From Mobilitalea sibirica (GTDB lineage Bacteria > Bacillota > Clostridia > Lachnospirales > Lachnospiraceae): 64,000 nucleotides of DNA. Positions 55,949-64,000 of this stretch are shown here, one piece after another. Below the pieces are notes generated by a model. That model ran no database searches. It was not told the DNA's origin and saw only the letters and a program-made list of their open reading frames with translations. The position numbers were made by a program, and so were the translations under genes. The DNA is taken from NCBI RefSeq assembly GCF_015999265.1, contig NZ_JAEAGR010000006.1, positions 62,001-126,000 on the forward strand. Reading direction: 5' to 3'. How positions within the stretch are numbered: position 1 is the stretch's first letter; each line of letters begins with the position of its first letter.

Positions 55949-56032
55949 AGTTAATCTATCACAACATGGATATTAATGTCAATAAAATTATTTGAGTTGA
56001 TTTAATCATAGATGATTAAGGAGGTCAAAAGA

Positions 56033-56587
56033 ATGTCAAGAAGAAATAACAGTTATTACGCAATCTTAGGATTACTTGGTTTCGAGCCAATGTCCGGGTA
56101 TGGTATAAAAACTAGTGTAGACAAGGGTGTAGGTTATTGGTGGGAAATTGACTACAAGCAAATATATCCAGCTTTAAAGAAAATGGAAGAAGAGGAGTTG
56201 GTTACATCCAAAGAAGAAAAGCATGGGAAAAGGCCTATGAGTAAAGTATACGATATTACGAAAGCAGGTCTTGAGGAATTGAAAAAGTGGTTGATACAAC
56301 CGATTGAACCCGGTAAGGAGTGGGATAAGGAACTAAAATTAAAGCTCTTTTTTGGTCATCATGTATCCGTTGATCATATTATTCAGCATGTAGAAAAATA
56401 TAAAGAGTTTAATGTTGAATTTTTAAGGGATATTGATGAGATTAGAAAAAGTATCGAGAGTGAGGAGGACACAGAATCAAAATATTATAGAATGACAACG
56501 GTAATGAATGGAGAAATCATGTGTAAAGCTAATGTGGAATGGTGTAACCAAACATTAAAATACCTAAAAGATAATATGAAAACCTAA
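56033..56587 (+). CDS. PadR family transcriptional regulator
   Basis: 184 residues from ATG 56033 (AAGGAGG 8 bases upstream; the open frame extends to 56012). The PadR winged HTH (~5-85) has NSYYAILGLLGFEPMSGYGI and the beta-wing GKRPMSKVYDITKAG; the C-terminus (~100-184) is the Vir-type helical dimerisation domain. It is the first of a co-directional series to 63226 and onwards and may control it as well as the flavodoxin. The ligand is unknown. Confidence 0.9.
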   Translation: MSRRNNSYYAILGLLGFEPMSGYGIKTSVDKGVGYWWEIDYKQIYPALKKMEEEELVTSKEEKHGKRPMSKVYDITKAGLEELKKWLIQPIEPGKEWDKELKLKLFFGHHVSVDHIIQHVEKYKEFNVEFLRDIDEIRKSIESEEDTESKYYRMTTVMNGEIMCKANVEWCNQTLKYLKDNMKT

Positions 56588-56692
56588 TAATATTATTCGG
56601 TTACTACTTGTACCGGCGACTGTATATGCACTAAGCAAAAAACTGCTAAATATGAGTAACCGGTAGGTGATATAGTTAACGGAGGAAAAGCT

Positions 56693-57883
56693 ATGAAATA
56701 TAAGATCAGTATAGTTCTACTATTAATCGTCATGGTGGCTCTTGTGGCTTGTTCTAAAGACAGTCAGACAATAGGCAATCCCAACAAAGCAGAAGAAAGT
56801 GTAGATGAAAAGACAGAGAGTAAGGAACTACCGGGGAATGAGTCTGATGACGCAGAACCATTGAAGACAGCCCTAGAAGATACAAAAACGTTATTAGGTG
56901 ATTTAATAGAAGCGAGCCCAGAAGATATGGGTATGGATAGTGGGTATCTGGAGGAAATGCTAAACCATATAGAGAATAACGCACCGTACATAAACAGCAT
57001 TCTGGTATTAAAAGATGGTCATATTGTATTAGAGGAATACTATAATGGGACAGACGAGGATACGTTGCAGCCGGTATACTCAATCACCAAAAGCTTTATG
57101 TCTGCAATAATTGGAATTGCCCTAGATAAGGGATATTTACAAAGCATTGACCAAAAAGTTATTGACTTCTTTCCTCAATATGATTTGTCTGAAGCAGATC
57201 CAAGAATAAAGGATATTACAATTGAACATCTTCTTACGATGACCTCCGGTATCAAGTATCAGTTAAATAACTTTAGCGAGTATAACAAGTGGTGGAATTC
57301 GGAGGACCCCACAGAATTTGCTTTGAATTTACCCATAATAGAAAATCCGGGTGAAACATATCGGTATAATGATCCAGGAGTGCATTTGTTGTCTGCAATA
57401 CTAAAAGAAGAAACCGGTAGGAGTACCTATGAGTTTGCCAAGGATTATCTTTTTACCCCTTTGGGAATAGAGGATATTCAGTGGCCTGTGGATAACCAGG
57501 GAAATCAAAATGGCTGTACCGGTTTACAGATTAGAATAAGAGATGTAGCAAAACTGGGATATTTATATTTACAGAAGGGGAAGATTGAGGAAACATCAGT
57601 TGTACCCTCTGATTGGATAAAAATTTCTACCCAAGCTCAAAACACAGGGGGTTATCCCTCCAATGAAGACTATGGGTATTTATGGTGGGTTTTGAGGGAG
57701 GAGGATTATAATACTTATTTTGCTATGGGATATGGCGGTCAGTTCTTATATATTGTACCAAAACTGAATTTGGTTACGGTAGTCACAACCCAAATTGATA
57801 ACCATAGAGAAAGTAATAGAGATTTAGTTGAAACCTATATAATTCCTTCCATTGTTAATATAAACCCCCAAGGAACTAAGTAG
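56693..57883 (+). CDS. Serine hydrolase lipoprotein (class C beta-lactamase/PBP fold)
   Basis: 396 residues: lipoprotein signal with lipobox Cys (C20), charged linker to ~70, then the serine-hydrolase fold with nucleophile motif S130-I-T-K133 (YSITKSFMS), the tyrosine Y225 in YRYNDPG and a GYGGQF block for the third motif. It is like EstB/6-aminohexanoate-dimer-hydrolase-type enzymes; the substrate is not known, and beta-lactam resistance should not be assumed. GGAGG precedes ATG 56693. Next gene 16 bases after. Confidence 0.9.
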   Translation: MKYKISIVLLLIVMVALVACSKDSQTIGNPNKAEESVDEKTESKELPGNESDDAEPLKTALEDTKTLLGDLIEASPEDMGMDSGYLEEMLNHIENNAPYINSILVLKDGHIVLEEYYNGTDEDTLQPVYSITKSFMSAIIGIALDKGYLQSIDQKVIDFFPQYDLSEADPRIKDITIEHLLTMTSGIKYQLNNFSEYNKWWNSEDPTEFALNLPIIENPGETYRYNDPGVHLLSAILKEETGRSTYEFAKDYLFTPLGIEDIQWPVDNQGNQNGCTGLQIRIRDVAKLGYLYLQKGKIEETSVVPSDWIKISTQAQNTGGYPSNEDYGYLWWVLREEDYNTYFAMGYGGQFLYIVPKLNLVTVVTTQIDNHRESNRDLVETYIIPSIVNINPQGTK

Positions 57884-57899
57884 AATGGAGATATATAAA

Positions 57900-58697
57900 A
57901 TGAATGAAATATTTTCAATCATATCGAAAGAGACGATAAAGGCTATATTACAGCTAGGAATTGGAACAATTCTATCAGCACTTATTTATAAAAAGATAAC
58001 ACTTATCTACTCCGATACAAAGAATAACATGGTTATAAGGATAGGTATGATTTTGGCCGGTTCTGTTCTTGGCATGATACTTCCTTTGAATATATATGGA
58101 GTATTTCCTATCGTAATCGCTATACTGGCAGCTGGATTGCCTCTCTGTGTGGGACTTCCGATACTGATTTCAAACTCATTATTCAATCTTTCTATACCAT
58201 ATCTTGATCAAACATTTGTGTGGAGAACCGGAGGGTATCGGATCGGATTGGCATTTCTGGCCGGTATTATCGGAGGACTTATTCTAAACCGGTGGAAGAT
58301 ATCAACAAGGTCAATAGTGAAAGAACATATACTTTTAACTTATGAGCAGCAAAAAGACGCAAGCAAAATAACGACATTGATTAGTAAAAATATTTCTTCT
58401 ACAGGGTTATATCTGATTGTTGGTGTGATTATAAATGTACTTTTTCAGCAGTATCTTCTATGGTCTATTATTGAGTATATTATCAATAACCCGGGAATGT
58501 CCTCAGTTGCAATGTACTTTGCCGGGCTAAATGTAGTAAACCCTATATTTATACTGGCAATGAACATAGTAAATATGTTCATGAATCTGATTTTTCTATC
58601 CGGTATATTTGCATTTTTTAAGTTAAAAGGTATTATCCTGTTTGTGGCTTATTATGCCTTGTTGGTAGGGATATTAGGTATTTCAGCATATTTTTAA
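57900..58697 (+). CDS. Permease, ArsP-like (PF03773-type), first copy
   Basis: 265 residues from ATG 57900 (GGAG 8 bases upstream). About eight membrane helices. First-half block YGVFPIVIAILAAGLPLCVG followed by LISNSLFN corresponds to the ArsP signature 'V(I)P-hydrophobic-P-N'; the second half is more divergent. Weaker match than the later permease, so family assignment rests on topology and neighbours. Co-transcribed with the serine hydrolase and DUF362 genes. Confidence 0.65.
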   Translation: MNEIFSIISKETIKAILQLGIGTILSALIYKKITLIYSDTKNNMVIRIGMILAGSVLGMILPLNIYGVFPIVIAILAAGLPLCVGLPILISNSLFNLSIPYLDQTFVWRTGGYRIGLAFLAGIIGGLILNRWKISTRSIVKEHILLTYEQQKDASKITTLISKNISSTGLYLIVGVIINVLFQQYLLWSIIEYIINNPGMSSVAMYFAGLNVVNPIFILAMNIVNMFMNLIFLSGIFAFFKLKGIILFVAYYALLVGILGISAYF

Positions 58698-58731
58698 TTA
58701 AATAACATCTAAATGAAAGTGAGGTATCATT

Positions 58732-59889
58732 ATGAAAAAATTAAACATAAAAAGTATCGTGATATATACGATAATATTAGTATTTATTTTTGTTGCGGTT
58801 AGGGAGATTATTATTTCGAAATCTGATGAGTCATCAAGTTCTTCTCCTCTTGAAAATACGTTAAACGCAGAGAATACAATGGAAGAAGTGTTGGATGAGC
58901 AAAACTTGGATGAGGATAATGAGGAGAAAGAAACAAATGTTACAATAGCAGAGACGGTATCCACAGTATATGATGGACTTCCACAACATGTGATAGATGT
59001 AATGAAGAAATCAATTGAATTACCGGATCCTAATCCTATCGTAGGAGTAGGCAGAGGAACGGAATTTGGAGAAGTTACTGAGACAGCAATTCAAAATGCC
59101 GGTGGATTAGGGGATGTGATAGAAGAAGGGGATGTAGTTCTGATTAAGCCTAATTTATGTATGAATGCAAGACCGGATACACCAACAACAACAGATTATC
59201 GTGTTGTCCAAAAAGTAGTCGAAATGGTAAAAGAGGAAGGAGCTTCTAAGGTTATAATTGCAGAAGGTGGCTTTATGGGTAAAAACTTTAGTGAAGCTGC
59301 TCTGCAAAGGAATCTATATAATACAATAGAAGATGTAGAGTTTGTTAATATCAATGATTTTGGTCAGGAGGATTGCTACGCTTTAGTTACAGAAAATAGT
59401 ATTTTGGGCAAAGAATTATTGGTTCCGAAAGTATATATGGAGGCGGACAAAGTTATAACAGTTGCAAAGCTAAAGACACATTTTCAACCGGAAGCTGTCG
59501 TAACTCTAAGTATAAAGAACTGTTATGGAGCTATTTCTTCTAAATTATATGGAACCAGTAATAAGATAGGTCTACATAATATGGGATTTGTAGAAACGAT
59601 GATAGAGATTAATAAGATTAGACGGCCTGACTTTGCAGTAATAGATGGAATTATTGGAGGAGAGGGATATGGTCCTGTTGATAATACACCTGTTGAATCT
59701 AATATAATCTTTGCCGGTAAAGATATAGCAGCTGTCGATACAATAGCACTTAACTTCATGGGATTTGAGCTTGATCAGGTACCTCATGTGAAAGCCGCCG
59801 GTGAGAATAATCTTGGTATAACCGATTATGATCAGATTCAAGTGGAAGGTGCTAACATAGAAGAGATAAAAATGTCCTTTGACAGATAG
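58732..59889 (+). CDS. Membrane-anchored DUF362 domain protein
   Basis: 385 residues: one N-terminal membrane helix (~8-24), a Ser/Glu-rich linker (~30-75), then DUF362 (~95-380) with EGDVVLIKPNLCM, KLKTHFQPEAVVTLSIKNCY and GGEGYGPVDN. The helix plus linker suggests the domain lies outside the membrane. It lacks ferredoxin cysteines. DUF362 has no established reaction. AAGTGAGG precedes ATG 58732; 34 bases after permease 1. Confidence 0.88.
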   Translation: MKKLNIKSIVIYTIILVFIFVAVREIIISKSDESSSSSPLENTLNAENTMEEVLDEQNLDEDNEEKETNVTIAETVSTVYDGLPQHVIDVMKKSIELPDPNPIVGVGRGTEFGEVTETAIQNAGGLGDVIEEGDVVLIKPNLCMNARPDTPTTTDYRVVQKVVEMVKEEGASKVIIAEGGFMGKNFSEAALQRNLYNTIEDVEFVNINDFGQEDCYALVTENSILGKELLVPKVYMEADKVITVAKLKTHFQPEAVVTLSIKNCYGAISSKLYGTSNKIGLHNMGFVETMIEINKIRRPDFAVIDGIIGGEGYGPVDNTPVESNIIFAGKDIAAVDTIALNFMGFELDQVPHVKAAGENNLGITDYDQIQVEGANIEEIKMSFDR

Positions 59890-59929
59890 TAAACCACTGG
59901 TTTAGGAGCTTACGTAGAAAGGAAGTTTT

Positions 59930-60832
59930 ATGTATATCGTAGAAGAGCTTTATCAGCTGTTTTATATCATATATACACAATTCAAATTGATATTTCCCTT
60001 TTGGATTACCGGTCTTGCTATAGGTTCCTTTATTTCTGTATTTTTTGCAGAAAAAATAGCAAAAATTGTGGAACAAATTAATCCAAAAAAATTCTATTTG
60101 CTTGGGGTATTGTCCGCAGCCATATTGGGAGCGGCATCTCCCCTATGTATGTATGGTACAGTGCCCTTGATAGCCGTTATGGGAAGAAAAGGAACGCCTC
60201 AATATTTTTTAGTTTCATTTATGGTAAGCTCTATTCTTATCAATCCTAATCTGTTCATTTATAGTTTTGTTTTAGGAGTTCCGATTGCTTTGTTAAGGTT
60301 GTTTTTTAGCATTTTAGCAGGAGTATGTGCCGGCATATTGGTACATTATTGCTATAAGGGCAAAGTTTTTTTCGATTTTGAAAGTTTTGACGGCAGAAAG
60401 TCGTTAGCAAAATCACACTCTTTGAAGGGCCTATTACAGGATATACACAAGGCTATACAAATTACAGCTCCTTACTTTTTTATTGGAATTTTGCTAGCTT
60501 CCTTATTTGAAGTATTTATACCGAAAATGTGGATTATTAATTTGTTCGGTACCAACCGGGAGCTGGGTGTTTTGCTGGCTGTCAGCTTAGGAGTACCTAT
60601 CTATGTATGTGGAGGGGGAACAATTCCTTTGATGAGGGGCTGGCTCAACACAGGAATGAGTCCCGGAGCAGTAATTGCATTTGCGCTTTCAGGAGCATCT
60701 ACGAAACTTACGAATCTAAGTGCAGTTAAGATAATCTTAGGTATTAAACATTTTATTGCATATATCGTATTTCATATGTTATTTGCTATCTTAACCGGAT
60801 GGCTAATTGATTGGATATATAGGATTTTTTAA
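59930..60832 (+). CDS. Permease, ArsP-like (PF03773), second copy
   Basis: 300 residues, about eight to ten helices in two related halves. AASPLCMYGTVPLIAVMGRKG and GVPIYVCGGGTIPLMRGWLNTGMSPG are the family's paired motifs, and SGASTKLTNLSAVK ends the second. ArsP-type permeases export organo-arsenicals in characterised cases, but most relatives have no known substrate. It is 40 bases after the DUF362 gene and 96 bases before the second DUF362 gene. Confidence 0.88.
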   Translation: MYIVEELYQLFYIIYTQFKLIFPFWITGLAIGSFISVFFAEKIAKIVEQINPKKFYLLGVLSAAILGAASPLCMYGTVPLIAVMGRKGTPQYFLVSFMVSSILINPNLFIYSFVLGVPIALLRLFFSILAGVCAGILVHYCYKGKVFFDFESFDGRKSLAKSHSLKGLLQDIHKAIQITAPYFFIGILLASLFEVFIPKMWIINLFGTNRELGVLLAVSLGVPIYVCGGGTIPLMRGWLNTGMSPGAVIAFALSGASTKLTNLSAVKIILGIKHFIAYIVFHMLFAILTGWLIDWIYRIF

Positions 60833-60928
60833 TAGCTTCTTAGTAGATAGTGTGAAAAATCAAGTGAGTCACACAGTAAATTTGTGCTAAAGCCCTAGTT
60901 CAGGGTGGTTTGGCAGAATGGAGTATAT

Positions 60929-62074
60929 ATGGGAATTGTATCAATTGCAAAATGTGAAAATTATGATATAAACAGGGTTAGGGAATCGGTTAGAAAAGCC
61001 TTGGAGCCTTTAGGGGGAATTGAATGCTTTGTAAAGCCGGGGGACAGGGTTTTATTGAAGGTAAATCTGCTGATGCGTCGGAAGCCTGAGAAGGTTACCA
61101 CTACCCATCCGTCATTAGCGCAGGTACTGGCTGAACTCGTTAAGGAAGCCGGGGGAGTTCCGATTATTGGTGATAGTCCCGGCGGATACCATTTTTATAA
61201 TGCTAAGACCTTAAAAAATGTTTATGATACTTGCGGGATGACTCAAGCTGCCCAGGCAAGTGGCGCTGAATTAAATTATAATACGGATATGATTGACGTT
61301 GCGTACCATGACGGAAAGATGATGAAAACCATCAAAACAATAAAACCGGTGATAGAAGCAGATAAAATTATTAATATACCTAAGATAAAGACACATATGA
61401 TGACGGTATACAGCGGAGCAGTTAAGAACTTATTTGGAATTATTCCCGGAAGCTACAAGTCAGAATATCATCTGAGATTTGAAGATAAAAAAGATTTTGC
61501 GGATTTACTAATTGACATATGTAGCTTTGCGAAACCGGTACTTACTGTTATGGATGCGGTAATTGGTATGGAAGGATATGGACCTACAAACGGTCATCCC
61601 AAAAAAGTAGGCTTGGTGATTGCCGGCACCAGTCCTTATGAGATAGATTTTTATGCATCACAGATCATTGGATTAAAACCGAAAGATGTCCAGACAATAA
61701 TAAAATCCAAAGAAAGAGGGTTTCTAAACGAGGCCATTGAACTGAAGGGAGCATCACTTCCTGAAATTATGGTAAAGGATTTTAAGAAGCCTACAAGACA
61801 GCTTGAGTTTAACTACTATAATAATCTCTTACCAAAGTTTATAAGAAAAAGACTGGATAAATATATTAAACCAAGACCGGTTTTTAATTATGATAAATGC
61901 GTAAGCTGTAATGCGTGTAAAAAAAGCTGCCCACCGGATGCAATTACTATGGTAGATGGAAAACCGGTGTTAAAACTTGATAAATGCATCCGTTGCTTTT
62001 GTTGCCATGAACTATGCAATTACGATGCTATAAAGGTAAAAAAGCCTTGGTTTTTAAAATTATTGCTTCGCTAA
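60929..62074 (+). CDS. DUF362 protein with two 4Fe-4S ferredoxin clusters
   Basis: 381 residues from ATG 60929 (GGAG 5 bases upstream; frame extends to 60905). DUF362 (~3-300) with KPGDRVLLKVNLLM, KIKTHMMTVYSGAVKNLFG and GMEGYGPTNGHP, then a 2[4Fe-4S] ferredoxin tail (CVSCNACKKSCPPDA; CIRCFCCHELCNYDA). No signal or membrane helix, so it is cytoplasmic. It may bring electrons to the module. Same motifs as the anchored paralogue 58732-59889. Confidence 0.92.
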   Translation: MGIVSIAKCENYDINRVRESVRKALEPLGGIECFVKPGDRVLLKVNLLMRRKPEKVTTTHPSLAQVLAELVKEAGGVPIIGDSPGGYHFYNAKTLKNVYDTCGMTQAAQASGAELNYNTDMIDVAYHDGKMMKTIKTIKPVIEADKIINIPKIKTHMMTVYSGAVKNLFGIIPGSYKSEYHLRFEDKKDFADLLIDICSFAKPVLTVMDAVIGMEGYGPTNGHPKKVGLVIAGTSPYEIDFYASQIIGLKPKDVQTIIKSKERGFLNEAIELKGASLPEIMVKDFKKPTRQLEFNYYNNLLPKFIRKRLDKYIKPRPVFNYDKCVSCNACKKSCPPDAITMVDGKPVLKLDKCIRCFCCHELCNYDAIKVKKPWFLKLLLR

Positions 62075-62191
62075 CGTGCATTCTATATAAACCAGTTAGG
62101 AAAATATTAATCTAATTGAAAGCAATGTTAATCTACAGATCATATTAAACGAATTAGTAATAAAATAAATATAGTATTATTCGGAGGTAAA

Positions 62192-63226
62192 ATGATAAAC
62201 GTAAGGATGAAAAACAAAAAAATGATCTATAGTATCATAATGATGATATTTATAGTGGTATTAACTGCCTGTAGCAATAAGGATACAATTCAAATAGAGA
62301 GTGTAGATGAAGATATAAAGAAGGAAAGTAATAATAACGATCAAGCTGAGATGGAGGCTTCTGACACCACTGATAGGGGAGTTACTAATATAGAAACAGA
62401 TACTAAGGTATCTGAGGATGCAACAGAAGTCATAGAAGAAACGAATCAAAATGTATCGGATGCTTTGCAGGAAGTGTCACTATTCGCCCCGGATTTAATA
62501 AAAGAGGGAGATGAGTTCGCTTTAACTTTTGCACCGGATGGAAAAACCGTATACTATTCAAGAGCATCAAGAGACTATATGAAATCGGACATATATTATA
62601 GTGAATTAGATAACGGTAAGTGGAGCGAACCTCAAATAGCATCATTTTCTAGTGAGTATGTTGATTTTGATCCATTTATGATAAAAGATGGTACTAAGTT
62701 ATTTTTTGTTTCAAACAGACCAATTGATGGAAAAAGAAGCGGATATAATATATGGATGGTTGAGAAAGATGGTGAGGATTGGGGAGATCCTAACAGTCTG
62801 GGAGATATTTTGAACACCCCATATAACGATGCATTTTGCTCTATAGCAGAGAATGGAAACATTTATTTCTGTTCCGATAGGGCAGGGGGCGTTGGATCTT
62901 ACGATATATATATGAGCAGATTGGTTGATGGAGAATATCAGAAGCCTGAAAATCTGGGAGAAGGAATTAATACCAGAATGAACGATACAGATCCGTTGAT
63001 TTCTTTTGATGAAAGCTTTCTTATATTTACAAGAGGAGATCTGTATGTAAGTTATAATATGGATGGTGAATGGTCTGAACCCGAGCCTTTAGATAAAGTC
63101 AACACAGAAGCAAGAGAATACTCGCCCGGTAGAAGTCATAATGGAGAAAAATTATTTTTTGCCAGGGAACAGCAAGGAAAAAGAGAAATCTATCATATCG
63201 ATTTTAGTGCTCTGGGACTAAGATAA
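62192..63226 (+). CDS. PD40 (TolB-like beta-propeller) lipoprotein
   Basis: 344 residues: lipoprotein signal with LTAC (C27), low-complexity charged linker (~28-100), then at least four PD40/WD40-like units (SRASRDYMKSDIYYSELDNG; VSNRPIDGKRSGYNIWMVE; CSDRAGGVGSYDIYMSRL; FAREQQGKREIYHIDF). Such surface propellers usually bind protein or polysaccharide. GGAGG is 4 bases before ATG 62192. It is the sixth gene after the PadR regulator. Confidence 0.86.
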   Translation: MINVRMKNKKMIYSIIMMIFIVVLTACSNKDTIQIESVDEDIKKESNNNDQAEMEASDTTDRGVTNIETDTKVSEDATEVIEETNQNVSDALQEVSLFAPDLIKEGDEFALTFAPDGKTVYYSRASRDYMKSDIYYSELDNGKWSEPQIASFSSEYVDFDPFMIKDGTKLFFVSNRPIDGKRSGYNIWMVEKDGEDWGDPNSLGDILNTPYNDAFCSIAENGNIYFCSDRAGGVGSYDIYMSRLVDGEYQKPENLGEGINTRMNDTDPLISFDESFLIFTRGDLYVSYNMDGEWSEPEPLDKVNTEAREYSPGRSHNGEKLFFAREQQGKREIYHIDFSALGLR

Positions 63227-63310
63227 AAATTAATAAAAATTATTTTAATACCCCAATAATTTACAAATGATTTGCGAATAAGTTATTAAGCTTAAGAAAG
63301 GGGTATGAAA

Positions 63311-64000
63311 ATGAAAAAAATAATATGCTTAATCATCACAGCCTCTCTTTTGTTTTCCTCTTCGGTAACTGTTTTTGCTAAACCGGACAAAGAAGGAAAA
63401 CAGGACAGGAAACACATTACTCATCAATATAACCAAAGAAATAAAGAAAAAAAACAGATATTTAAATGGAGAACTTCACCTGTCATAAGGTATGGTAGAT
63501 TTAAACTTCCGATAAAACCGATTACAGAAGGCATGGGAGCAGAAGTTACCTTTGATAAAGATAAGGATATATTAACCATAACCAAAGATGATCTTACCAT
63601 AGTTATTGATTTTAACAAGGAAATTGTCACTGTGAATGGAGAAGAGATTAGTAATTCCGATGTCTTCCAACCATGGAATCGGAAAAAAACCATTGTTCTA
63701 ATAAAGTATATTTTAATGTTATTAGGATATACAGCGGAAATTGATGATGAGGAGATAATAATAAAAGATCCGAATTTAGAGCCGCCTACGAATATTACAG
63801 TTACGCCTATTGGAGAAAAAGTGAAACCGCATACATTGAACAGTAATACCCAATATATAATCGTATCTGCTAAAATAACTGCCGGTCAGGCAGCAGGAGG
63901 TAGGGCGGAATTATATGTAGGAGATAAAGTAATAGCAACAGATGAAACAATTACGGAATATGATACCATTGTAACTTTTACAACTTCCGATGGAACTCCA
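63311..64000 (+). CDS. Secreted stalk-domain (copper amine oxidase N-terminal-like) protein, 3' end cut
   Basis: 230 codons without a stop, running off the right edge. Signal peptide (1-24, cleaved near VFAKP), a stalk-like domain with FKLPIKPITEGMGAEVTFDKD and two beta-hairpins to ~155, then a segment with ITAGQAAGGRAELYVGD that may begin another domain. The start at 63311 is 7 bases after AAAGGGG; ATG 63305 is in frame but too close. Co-directional, 84 bases after the PD40 gene. Confidence 0.75.
   Translation, partial: MKKIICLIITASLLFSSSVTVFAKPDKEGKQDRKHITHQYNQRNKEKKQIFKWRTSPVIRYGRFKLPIKPITEGMGAEVTFDKDKDILTITKDDLTIVIDFNKEIVTVNGEEISNSDVFQPWNRKKTIVLIKYILMLLGYTAEIDDEEIIIKDPNLEPPTNITVTPIGEKVKPHTLNSNTQYIIVSAKITAGQAAGGRAELYVGDKVIATDETITEYDTIVTFTTSDGTP

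Noticed and set aside
56693-57883. Calling the serine hydrolase a resistance beta-lactamase
   Set aside because: It is an EstB-like lipoprotein of the wider fold without beta-lactamase context.
1-64000. tRNA, rRNA, CRISPR, known riboswitch and insertion-sequence genes
   Set aside because: I searched by eye for typical T-loop, repeat-spacer and transposase patterns and found none convincing; a dedicated scan (tRNAscan, Rfam) was not possible.

Overview
The window is AT-rich DNA from a low-GC Gram-positive anaerobe, most probably a spore-forming Clostridia of the Lachnospiraceae type. Pointers are the strong AGGAGG-like ribosome binding sites, frequent TTG/GTG starts, PdaA (spore cortex), a CD3324-type protein, VanW/G5 and LTA-synthase-type wall genes, a YhaM exoribonuclease, ferredoxin-tailed oxidoreductases and several B12/radical-SAM proteins. 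I see no rRNA, tRNA, CRISPR array, transposase or phage genes; it reads as ordinary chromosome. No species can be named from this.

Layout. 1-10.6 kb: a DUF2156 protein (cut by the left edge), a B12-binding radical SAM protein, endonuclease III, small membrane proteins, a VanW/G5 wall protein, an AIR-synthase-like protein, an Lrp-regulator/aminotransferase pair, CheX and TrmL. 10.7-15.3 kb (minus strand): mutS2, response regulator and histidine kinase. 15.5-27.5 kb: an MFS transporter, an HtrA-like protein that appears to have lost its catalytic residues, YhaM, a RumA-type rRNA methyltransferase, a small membrane protein/XRE regulator pair, a medium-chain dehydrogenase, a BspA-type leucine-rich-repeat surface protein, and an Fe-S aldo/keto reductase with an altered active site.

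27.8-38.5 kb looks like an envelope-maintenance neighbourhood. A YqiJ-like membrane/OB-fold protein, a flotillin and a 1646-residue DUF3686-type AAA+ ATPase lie in one tight transcription unit. After a gap of 950 bases with two long hairpins come a LytTR regulator and a LiaF-like 'toastrack' membrane protein (also overlapping, preceded by a textbook LytTR direct repeat and promoter) and a YczE/YitT-like membrane protein.

38.5-55.9 kb is mixed: an F420-ligase homologue, a B12-binding sensor-like protein translationally coupled to a MacB/LolCDE-type ABC exporter, azoreductase, TrmO, a metallo-hydrolase, a DUF2249 protein, a PRK06851-type ATPase, PdaA, an LTA-synthase-like enzyme, uridine kinase, a chromate transporter, a DUF4397 protein with a very Asn/Tyr-rich N-terminus, a CD3324-type HTH protein, and a flavodoxin lipoprotein.

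56.0-64.0 kb is one long co-directional cluster: PadR regulator, serine-hydrolase lipoprotein, permease, membrane-anchored DUF362 protein, second permease, ferredoxin-containing DUF362 protein, PD40-repeat lipoprotein, and a stalk-domain secreted protein cut by the right edge. The alternation permease-DUF362-permease-DUF362, one DUF362 domain probably outside the membrane and one inside, is the best candidate for an undescribed system, together with the flotillin/AAA+ unit.
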